Positions 9,767 to 16,103 of a stretch of DNA of 64,000 nt are shown one piece after another. Position numbers and translations under genes: made by a program. The DNA comes from Sphingomonadales bacterium 32-65-25. Lineage in GTDB: Bacteria > Pseudomonadota > Alphaproteobacteria > Sphingomonadales > Sphingomonadaceae. The DNA is taken from positions 62,001-126,000 of the forward strand of contig NCEU01000003.1 in assembly GCA_002280855.1 (NCBI GenBank), written 5' to 3'. Every line of letters begins with the position of its first letter. Position 1 is the first letter of the stretch. The notes under the pieces were generated by a model, which had not been told where the DNA came from, ran no database searches, and saw only the letters and a list, made by a program, of their open reading frames with translations.

Positions 9767-11599
9767 TTACTTCCGCGCCGCAATCCAATCGTCCACCCGG
9801 CGTTCCAGGATGGAAAGCGGCTGCGAACCCGATGCAATCAGCAGATCGTGGAAGCTCTTGATATCGAACTTCGGCCCCAGCGCCTTCTCGGCCTTGCGGC
9901 GTTCTTCCATGATCTTCAGCATGCCGATCTTGTAGCCGGTGGCCTGGCCCGGCAGCGTGATATAGCGGCGCACTTCCGAACGCGCCATTTCGGGCGGGGC
10001 GCGGCCGGCTTCATTGAGATATTTCACCGCCTCTTCCTCGGTCCAGCCGAGCGCGTGGATGCCCGTGTCCGTCACCAACCGCGCGGCGCGGAACAGTTCG
10101 GCATCCAGCCGCATGAAATCGGCCGCCACATCGGGGAACGCCTTCATTTCGGCGCACATGGCTTCGGCATAGAGGCCCCAACCCTCACCAAAGGCGACAT
10201 AGCCGGTGACAGCACGGAACTTTGGGCCACCCTTCTGGCGCACCTGGATATCGCCCTGCATGTTGTGACCGGGCACTGCCTCGTGACACATCAGCGTGTA
10301 GAGCGAGGCCGGGTCCTTCTGCGTGCCGACCAGGTGCACATAGGTGCGCGCCGGGCGCTTGCCATCAGGGCTGGGGGCGCTGGCGTGGGCGGCGCCGCCG
10401 GCCACTTCGCTGAACGAAGGTTCGCGCACCACTTCGATGCCATAGGCCGGCAATGTGCCGAAATACGGGCCGAGCAGGCCGCGGACATGGCCGACGAAGC
10501 GATTGGCTTCCTTCAGATAGGCTTCGCGCGACGCATCATCGAACGGCTTGGCCGGGAATTGCTGCGCGCGCTGCGCATAATAGGCGTGACGGTCCTTCAC
10601 CCCGGCCTTCTGCGCCAGCGCGTCCTGCTCCGCCTCGATCCGCGCCACTTCCTTGCGGCCGATGGCGTGGATCTGATCGGCGGTCAGTTCGGTCGTCGTA
10701 TTGAGCTTCAACGCCGCGGCATAATAGGCCGCGCCGCCCGGCAAAGTGACGGCACCCACCTTGCCCGATGGTGCGGTGGCAAGCGCGCCCTTGGCCCAAT
10801 CGATCACCCGGCCATAGGCGGGCTTCAGATCGGCAATGGCGGTGCGGGCTTCAGCGAGCAGTGCATCGGCTTCAGCGCGCGGCAAGGTGCCGGCCGTCAC
10901 CAATTTCTCGGTCTTCGCCTTCACATCGGCCCACAAGGCCGCATCCGGAGCACCAGTTCCATTGGCGCCAAAGGGCGCGCCGCTGGTCAGTTGGGTGGCG
11001 CCGGCAATGATGGATTCGATCTGGAACTTGGGCGCGCGCACGCCGGCGGCTTCGCTGGCCTTGGTGCGGGCGATGGCCATATCCAGCACCGCCGGCATGC
11101 CACGCACCCGGGCGATATAGTTTTTCAGATCCGTCGCATCGGCAACCGTGTGCGTGTTGATCAGGAAATCCGGCAGCTGGCTGTGCGCCGAATAGAGCCG
11201 CGAATAAAAGGGCGGGCTGTAGACGCGATTGGCATTGCCCATCGCCGCGCGCTCGGCCTCCAGCGCCCAGATGTCGTAATTCACCTGGGCCTCGCCCGAC
11301 AGCTTGGTGCGGTCGATCATGGCCTTCATCCGCGCCGCGCTGGCCTGCCGCCACGCCACCTGGGCATCGGCTGCGGCATCGCTGGTGTCGTTCCACTTGT
11401 CCCCGCCGGCCTTGATGCCCAGGCGCGTCGCCAATTGCGGCTGCGATTTCACATATTCGGCAAACTCGGCATCCAGAAACGCTGTCAGCTTCGCGTCTTC
11501 GGCTTGGGCAACGGCAGCAACCGGCGCTTGGGCCACGGCCGGCACCACGGGCAGGGCAAAGGCGCTGAGCAGCACGGCGATACGGGTGGTGAATTTCAT
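9767..11599 (-). CDS. secreted DUF885 family putative metallopeptidase
   Basis: A 610-residue protein with a signal peptide (cleavage near PAVAQA, about residue 24). The DUF885 hallmark CHEAVPGHNMQ, a HExxxGH-type zinc site at about 440, is followed by FGEGWGLYAE with a probable third ligand Glu. YITLPGQATGYKIG then lies near 555. DUF885 proteins resemble thermolysin-like or M32-like helical zinc peptidases, but few are characterised. The gene heads a same-strand run with the M20D and Rieske genes. A GGAGGGTCCCCCG ribosome site lies just upstream of the ATG. Confidence 0.88.
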   Translation of the reverse strand: MKFTTRIAVLLSAFALPVVPAVAQAPVAAVAQAEDAKLTAFLDAEFAEYVKSQPQLATRLGIKAGGDKWNDTSDAAADAQVAWRQASAARMKAMIDRTKLSGEAQVNYDIWALEAERAAMGNANRVYSPPFYSRLYSAHSQLPDFLINTHTVADATDLKNYIARVRGMPAVLDMAIARTKASEAAGVRAPKFQIESIIAGATQLTSGAPFGANGTGAPDAALWADVKAKTEKLVTAGTLPRAEADALLAEARTAIADLKPAYGRVIDWAKGALATAPSGKVGAVTLPGGAAYYAAALKLNTTTELTADQIHAIGRKEVARIEAEQDALAQKAGVKDRHAYYAQRAQQFPAKPFDDASREAYLKEANRFVGHVRGLLGPYFGTLPAYGIEVVREPSFSEVAGGAAHASAPSPDGKRPARTYVHLVGTQKDPASLYTLMCHEAVPGHNMQGDIQVRQKGGPKFRAVTGYVAFGEGWGLYAEAMCAEMKAFPDVAADFMRLDAELFRAARLVTDTGIHALGWTEEEAVKYLNEAGRAPPEMARSEVRRYITLPGQATGYKIGMLKIMEERRKAEKALGPKFDIKSFHDLLIASGSQPLSILERRVDDWIAARK

Positions 11600-11700
11600 C
11601 GGGGGACCCTCCTGTTGGTTGCGCCGTGTCTAATGGCCCACACCGCCGGCGGGAAGCGCCAATGTTGACAGCCCTTCCCGGCGCGCGCCTTGCTGCAGCC

Positions 11701-11982
11701 ATGGCGCGCAAGCCCGCCCTCCCCGCTGCCGACGCCTTGCGCTCACTGGCTGATGCGCAAGACTGCCTGATGCTGCGCGTCACCCCCAATGCCGGCGCCG
11801 ATACACTCACCGTCGCTGATGGCATCGTGCAGGTGCGGGTGACGGCGACGCCCGAAGCCGGCAAGGCCAATGCCGCCGTGCTGGCGCTGCTGGCCAAGGC
11901 GCTGGGCGTGCCGAAATCCGCGCTCTCCATCGTGCGCGGCGAGACAGGGCGCGACAAGCGGGTGCGGCTGCCGCCACGCTGA
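11701..11982 (+). CDS. DUF167 (YggU) family protein
   Basis: A small protein of 93 residues from the ATG at 11701. It shows the DUF167 pattern: LMLRVTPNAGADTL, a VRVTATPEAGKANAAVLALLAKAL core, and SALSIVRGETGRDKRVRL at the C-terminus. The function is unknown. The fold is a compact alpha/beta unit seen across bacteria and eukaryotes. The frame is open further upstream. An ATG at 11662 has GGGAAG in front of it and would add 13 residues, so the start is not certain. The length from 11701 fits the family best. Confidence 0.85.
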   Translation: MARKPALPAADALRSLADAQDCLMLRVTPNAGADTLTVADGIVQVRVTATPEAGKANAAVLALLAKALGVPKSALSIVRGETGRDKRVRLPPR

Positions 11983-12033
11983 AAGGCCGTCTGCCCATTG
12001 ACAGGCCGGCCGCCGCCGCCATGGTGCCGGCCC

Positions 12034-13344
12034 ATGGTCACCACGCCCAACCGCTCGCTCCTTGCTGCCATCAAACCCTATTTCGAAGCCGGGCCGCTGG
12101 GCGCGCTGGCGCTCGGCATGGCATCGGGCACGCCCTATGCCATGATCGCCGCCACGCTCACCACGCGGCTGGCGGAAAGCGGCATCGAAAAGAAATCGGT
12201 GACGGCCTTCGGGCTGGCGCTGTTGGTCTACAGCTTCAAGCCGCTGTGGGCGCCGCTGATCGATCGGGTGCGCATTCCCGTGCTGGCCAATCTCATCGGC
12301 CAGCGCAGGGCGTGGCTGGTCGTCTCGATCATCATGGCGAGCGCCGCCATCACCTGGCTCGGCCTGCTCGATCCCACCGCCGATCTGGCGTTGTTTGCCG
12401 CTGCTGCCGTGGCCGTGGGATTTGCCGGGGCGACGCTGGATATCGTGATCGATGCCATCCGCATCGAATGGCTGCGGGTGGACCAGATGGGGGCCGGCAG
12501 CGGCATGACGCAATATGGCTGGCGCATGGGCAGCTATCTCGCCGGCGCCGGCGCGCTGCTGCTGGCGGCAGGTGGGAGCTGGGCGCTGGCCTATGCATCG
12601 GCCGTGCTGCTGTTTGCGCCATCACTGATTGCCGCGGCCGTGCTGGGCGAACCGAAGCGTCCGCCGGCGCCACAATCCGGCAAGGGACTGAGCGCCGCCA
12701 TCAAGGACAGCATCATCGCCCCACTGGCGGACTTCCTCACCCGCAAGGGCGCGTGGATCGTGCTGGCCTTCGTGCTGGTCCACAAGATCGGCGACACCGT
12801 CTGCCAATTGTCGGTGCGATTGTTCTACAATGATCTGGGCTTCACCAAGGAAGAAGTCGCCTTCTACGACGTGTCCTTGGGCCTGTTCGGCTATCTGGCC
12901 GGCGTGTTTCTGGGCGGCCTGATCTACAAGCGTGTCGGGCTGGCCGGATCGGTGTTCCTGTCGCTGATCCTGATGGGCGTATCCAACGCCGCTTATGCCG
13001 GGCTCGCCATCATCGGCCACGATGTGTGGGCGCTGGCGCTGGTGCAGGGCTTTGAAAATCTCGCCAGCGGCATCGGCGGCGTCACCGTGGGGGCCTGGCT
13101 GGCGCTGCTGTGTGACCGCCGCTTCACCGCGACGCAGTTCGCGCTGTTGTCCTCCGCCGCCGCCATATTGGGCCGCGCCTTTTCCTCAGGCACGGCCGGC
13201 GCGCTCATTGAAAGCCTGGGCTATGTCGATTTCTACTGGCTCACCACGGTGCTGGCCTTGCCCGGCGTGCTGATCTTTGCCTGGCTGTGGCGCGCCGGGC
13301 TGGTGGTGGCCGATGACACGGTTGAGACTGCAACCGGCGCGTAA
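12034..13344 (+). CDS. AmpG-like MFS permease
   Basis: A 436-residue inner-membrane transporter with about twelve hydrophobic segments. The opening GPLGALALGMASGTPYAMIAATL and the following SFKPLWAPLIDRV resemble the AmpG/PAT subgroup. That subgroup imports muropeptides in enterobacteria and acetyl-CoA or related ligands elsewhere. TLDIVIDAIRIEWL and GMTQYGWRMGSYLAG in the middle are also AmpG-like. The frame extends upstream to a TTG at 11998, but the ATG at 12034 gives the natural N-terminus. The DUF167 gene ends 51 bases upstream and could share its transcript. The substrate is not predictable from this sequence. Confidence 0.82.
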   Translation: MVTTPNRSLLAAIKPYFEAGPLGALALGMASGTPYAMIAATLTTRLAESGIEKKSVTAFGLALLVYSFKPLWAPLIDRVRIPVLANLIGQRRAWLVVSIIMASAAITWLGLLDPTADLALFAAAAVAVGFAGATLDIVIDAIRIEWLRVDQMGAGSGMTQYGWRMGSYLAGAGALLLAAGGSWALAYASAVLLFAPSLIAAAVLGEPKRPPAPQSGKGLSAAIKDSIIAPLADFLTRKGAWIVLAFVLVHKIGDTVCQLSVRLFYNDLGFTKEEVAFYDVSLGLFGYLAGVFLGGLIYKRVGLAGSVFLSLILMGVSNAAYAGLAIIGHDVWALALVQGFENLASGIGGVTVGAWLALLCDRRFTATQFALLSSAAAILGRAFSSGTAGALIESLGYVDFYWLTTVLALPGVLIFAWLWRAGLVVADDTVETATGA

Positions 13345-13360
13345 CCCAGCCGCAACGCGC

Positions 13361-13389
13361 CTGTCATCACGCGGCCACACCATTGTCAT
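13361..13389 (+). promoter_or_regulatory. possible Pho box upstream of olsB
   Basis: CTGTCAT (13361-13367) and TTGTCAT (13383-13389) lie exactly 22 bases apart. A degenerate CGGCCAC unit falls between them in the same 11-base phase. PhoB boxes consist of CTGTCAT-type 7-mers repeated every 11 bases. The site lies 40 bases ahead of the olsB start, and olsB genes of rhizobia are induced by phosphate starvation through PhoB. The middle unit is weak, so this remains a candidate. Confidence 0.45.
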
Positions 13390-13428
13390 GCAGCTGCGCT
13401 ATCGCCCACCAAACCAGCGGAGCCGATG

Positions 13429-14268
13429 ATGACCCTAGCCCTCGCGCGTGCCACCGAACTGCCCGCCGCCCTGCTCGCCCACGCCGCGCCGATCCACCGG
13501 GCTGGCCTGCTGGAAGTGCGGCTTGCCGCCAGCGAAGCCGAAATCATCGCCGCCCAGGCGCTGCGCTACGCGATTTTCTATGATGAAATGGGCGCGCTGC
13601 CGACGGCGGCGATGGCCCGCGCCCGCCGCGATATCGATGCCTATGACATGGTGTGCGATCATCTGCTGGTGATCGATCATGCCAATGCGCTGCGCCCGCG
13701 CGTTGTCGGCACCTATCGGCTGCTGCGGCAGGACGTGGCCATGGCCAATGGCGGCTTCTATTCGGCGGGCGAGTTCGACCTGTCCGCCCTGATCGCCCAA
13801 TCGGCGCCGGGTCGGCAACTGCTCGAACTGGGCCGCAGCTGCGTTGCGCCGGAATGGCGGACCAGCGCCACCATCTCGCTGCTGTGGCGCGGCATCGCCA
13901 CCTATCTGGCCCAGCACGGCATCGGCCATCTGTTTGGCTGCGCTTCGCTGCATGGTGCCGATCCGCTGCTGCACGCCGCTGAACTGTCGTATCTCTACCA
14001 CCACCATCTCGCCCCGGCCGAATTGCGCGCCACCGCGCTGCCGCCGCACCGGGTGGAGATGAACCGCCTCGACGCCGCCGCCATCGACGGCCGCGCCGCT
14101 TCCCGCGCGCTGCCGCCGCTGCTGAAGGGCTATCTGCGCGTTGGTGCGGTGGTGGGCGATGGGGGCTTTGTCGATCACCAGTTCAACACGGTGGATGTGT
14201 TCGTGGTGATGCCGGTGGATCGCATCACCAGCCGCTATGCCGAACGCTTTGGTGCCGCGAACGATTGA
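13429..14268 (+). CDS. olsB: L-ornithine N-alpha-acyltransferase
   Basis: A 279-residue GNAT-fold acyltransferase that joins a 3-hydroxyacyl group from acyl carrier protein to ornithine, the first step in making phosphorus-free ornithine lipids. Typical segments are EVRLAASEAEIIAAQALRYAIFYDEMG, the FDxYD-like DIDAYDMVCDHLLV, VVGTYRLLR, ELGRSCVAPEWR and IGHLFGCASLHG. The start is the second of two adjacent ATGs, since GGAG is six bases ahead of it. No olsA-type acyltransferase is adjacent. A candidate Pho box is upstream. Hemolysin-like GNAT relatives exist, but the lineup of motifs fits OlsB. Confidence 0.85.
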   Translation: MTLALARATELPAALLAHAAPIHRAGLLEVRLAASEAEIIAAQALRYAIFYDEMGALPTAAMARARRDIDAYDMVCDHLLVIDHANALRPRVVGTYRLLRQDVAMANGGFYSAGEFDLSALIAQSAPGRQLLELGRSCVAPEWRTSATISLLWRGIATYLAQHGIGHLFGCASLHGADPLLHAAELSYLYHHHLAPAELRATALPPHRVEMNRLDAAAIDGRAASRALPPLLKGYLRVGAVVGDGGFVDHQFNTVDVFVVMPVDRITSRYAERFGAAND

Positions 14269-14306
14269 GAGTTTCCCCGCTGGCCCGCCTGCGCTAGCCA
14301 TGGCCC

Positions 14307-15194
14307 ATGCGCTGGCGTTTTCCCCTTCTGGCTATGGCAGCCCTTGCCGGCATCGCGGCAGCTGATCCGGCCACGCCGCCGCCGGAATCCGCCATTCCCG
14401 CCGGCCCCGATGGCAATGCCATCCGGCGCGGGCTGGCCATCATCACCGATACACGCGCCGCGGCGCCGCAATATGCCGGCAATGATCTCAGGTGCGCCAA
14501 TTGCCACCTCGATGCCGGGCGCACCGCCGGCGCTGCGCCCTTGTGGGCCGCGTTCGGCAATTTCCCGGTTTGGCGCGACAAGAACAAACGCATGAACAGC
14601 TTTGAAAAGCGCGTGCAGGATTGCTTCATCTATTCGATCAACGGCACGCCGCCGCCGATGGGCGGCGAAGTGCTGCTGGCGGTGAGCGCCTATGCCGGCT
14701 GGCTGGCGCAGGGCCATCGCATCGGCATGTCGCCACCGGGCCGCGGCTTCCCCGCCATCGTCGCCCCGCCACTGCCGCCCGATGATGCGCGCGGCAAGGC
14801 CGTGTTCACCGAAGTCTGCGCCGCCTGCCACGGCGAAGACGGGCAGGGCCTCAAGGATGGCGACACCATCATCAACCCGCCCTTGTGGGGCAAGGCCAGC
14901 TACAACTGGGGCGCCGGCATGGCGCAGGTGGACAAGGCCGCGGCGTTCATCCGCGCCAACATGCCGGTGGGCAACGCCGGCACGCTCTCCGTGCAGCAGG
15001 CCTGGGATGTCGCCTGGTATATCGACGGGCAAGTGCGCCCGCAGGACCCGCGCTTTGCCGGAAACCTCGCCGCCACCCGCGCCGAACATCACAACCGCCC
15101 GTGGAGCCGTTACGCCACCGCCGTCGCCGGCCAGACGCTGGGCGACCCCGCCACCACCCCGCCGCATCACGTGCCGCCGGACCATGAATTTTAG
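14307..15194 (+). CDS. diheme c-type cytochrome, TsdA/SoxA-like
   Basis: A 295-residue periplasmic protein with a signal peptide (cleavage near residue 19). It has two heme-attachment sites, Cys63-x2-Cys66-His67 and Cys171-x2-Cys174-His175. Between them, KRVQDCFIYSINGTPPP contains a lone Cys106 at the position where thiosulfate dehydrogenase TsdA has its heme-ligating Cys. ANMPVG (Met219) could be the distal ligand of heme 2. TsdA joins two thiosulfates into tetrathionate. The resemblance supports that activity, but no sulfur genes are adjacent and an ordinary diheme electron carrier is possible. The gene sits between olsB and a FrnE-like DsbA. Confidence 0.8.
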   Translation: MRWRFPLLAMAALAGIAAADPATPPPESAIPAGPDGNAIRRGLAIITDTRAAAPQYAGNDLRCANCHLDAGRTAGAAPLWAAFGNFPVWRDKNKRMNSFEKRVQDCFIYSINGTPPPMGGEVLLAVSAYAGWLAQGHRIGMSPPGRGFPAIVAPPLPPDDARGKAVFTEVCAACHGEDGQGLKDGDTIINPPLWGKASYNWGAGMAQVDKAAAFIRANMPVGNAGTLSVQQAWDVAWYIDGQVRPQDPRFAGNLAATRAEHHNRPWSRYATAVAGQTLGDPATTPPHHVPPDHEF

Positions 15195-15203
15195 GAGCCG
15201 ATC

Positions 15204-15857
15204 ATGACCACCCCGCTACGCATCGATTTCGTTTCCGATATCGTCTGCCCGTGGTGCGTGATCGGCCTGAAATCCCTTGAACAGGCGCTGGCCGAACTGG
15301 GCGACGACGTGGCGGCGGACTGGCATTTCCACCCGTTCGAACTCAACCCGCAAATGCCGCCCGAAGGCGAGAACAGCGCCGAGCATATCCAGCGCAAATA
15401 TGGTCGCCCGCCCGAAGAAGGCGCGGCCGCGCGCAGCCACATCAAGCAGATGGGTGAAAACCTTGGCTTCACCTTCAAGGGCGGCCCGGATTCGATGATC
15501 TGGAACACCTTCGATTGCCACCGCCTGCTGCACTGGGCCGAAAGGGCCGGAAAGGCCCACGCCCTGAAAATGGCGCTGTTCGATGCCCATTTCACGCGCG
15601 CCGAACCGCTGAACAACCGCGAGGTGCTCATCGCCGCCGCCGCAACCGCCGGGCTGGACGCCAGCGCCGCCCGCGACGTGCTGGAAAGCGACCGCTACGC
15701 CGACGACGTGCGCGCCGCCGAAGCCTGGTGGCGCGACGAGCAGGACATCACCGCCGTGCCGGCCATCATCTTCAACGGCAAATACGCCATCATGGGCGGC
15801 CAGCCACCGGCGACCTTCGTGAAGGTGATCCGGCGGATCGTGGCGGGCGAAGCCTAA
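15204..15857 (+). CDS. FrnE-like DsbA family oxidoreductase
   Basis: A 217-residue thioredoxin-fold protein with the redox motif Cys15-Pro-Trp-Cys18 (SDIVCPWCVIG). HFHPFELNPQMPPEG follows, which is typical of the FrnE/2-hydroxychromene-isomerase-like branch. The late segment ITAVPAIIFNGKYAIMGGQPP holds the cis-Pro loop. It lacks a signal peptide, so it is a cytosolic disulfide oxidoreductase or isomerase rather than a periplasmic DsbA. The ribosome site AGGAG sits seven bases before the ATG and nine bases separate it from the cytochrome stop, so the two are likely co-transcribed. Confidence 0.88.
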   Translation: MTTPLRIDFVSDIVCPWCVIGLKSLEQALAELGDDVAADWHFHPFELNPQMPPEGENSAEHIQRKYGRPPEEGAAARSHIKQMGENLGFTFKGGPDSMIWNTFDCHRLLHWAERAGKAHALKMALFDAHFTRAEPLNNREVLIAAAATAGLDASAARDVLESDRYADDVRAAEAWWRDEQDITAVPAIIFNGKYAIMGGQPPATFVKVIRRIVAGEA

Positions 15858-15858
15858 A

Positions 15859-15901
15859 GGGCCTCCGGCGGGCAGGGTCGCAGACCCTGCACCCGTTCGA
15901 T
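15859..15901 (+). repeat. REP-like hairpin, copy A
   Basis: The copy reads GGGCCTCCGGCGGGCAGGG, then a GCA loop, then CCCTGCACCCGTTCGAT. The inner hairpin GCAGGGTC/GACCCTGC is perfect. Copy B is the same element in inverse orientation at 16053-16094, and further copies lie at 56486, 57488 and 57584. It begins one base after the stop of the FrnE-like gene. Confidence 0.85.
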
Positions 15902-15928
15902 TCAGTGCGGCCCTGATTCACCAAGCGC

Positions 15929-16023
15929 GTGTCATGCTGGCGCAGGCCAGCATCCACTGTGCCGCTCGAAGCTTCCGTCCGGTTCATTGCGCGACAATGG
16001 ATACTGGCCTTCGCCAGCATGAC
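15929..16023. repeat. palindromic element nested between two REP-like hairpins
   Basis: Two arms (15929-15959 and 15995-16023) form an imperfect inverted repeat: GTCATGCTGGCGCAGGCCAG on the left pairs with CTGGCCTTCGCCAGCATGAC on the right. Each arm also folds by itself through CTGGC/GCCAG. This differs in sequence from the REP-like hairpins that enclose it. It has no coding potential. Confidence 0.75.
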
Positions 16024-16052
16024 GATCGTTAAGAATTGAAGGCCAAACCAAA

Positions 16053-16094
16053 TCAAACGGGTGCAGGGACTAAGTCCCTGCCCGCCGGAGGCCC
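16053..16094 (-). repeat. REP-like hairpin, copy B (inverse of copy A)
   Basis: It has the reverse orientation of copy A: AATCAAACGGGTGCAGGGAC, a TAA loop, then GTCCCTGCCCGCCGGAGGCCC. The loop-closing bases differ from copy A in a compensatory way (GGTC/GACC against GGAC/GTCC), so the hairpin is kept while the sequence changes. It ends ten bases from the stop of the M16 peptidase gene. Confidence 0.85.
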
Positions 16095-16103
16095 ACTTAC
16101 TCC

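Noticed and set aside
9848..11668. Open frame of 606 codons opposite the DUF885 gene
   Set aside because: Shadow frame of a well-supported secreted metallopeptidase.
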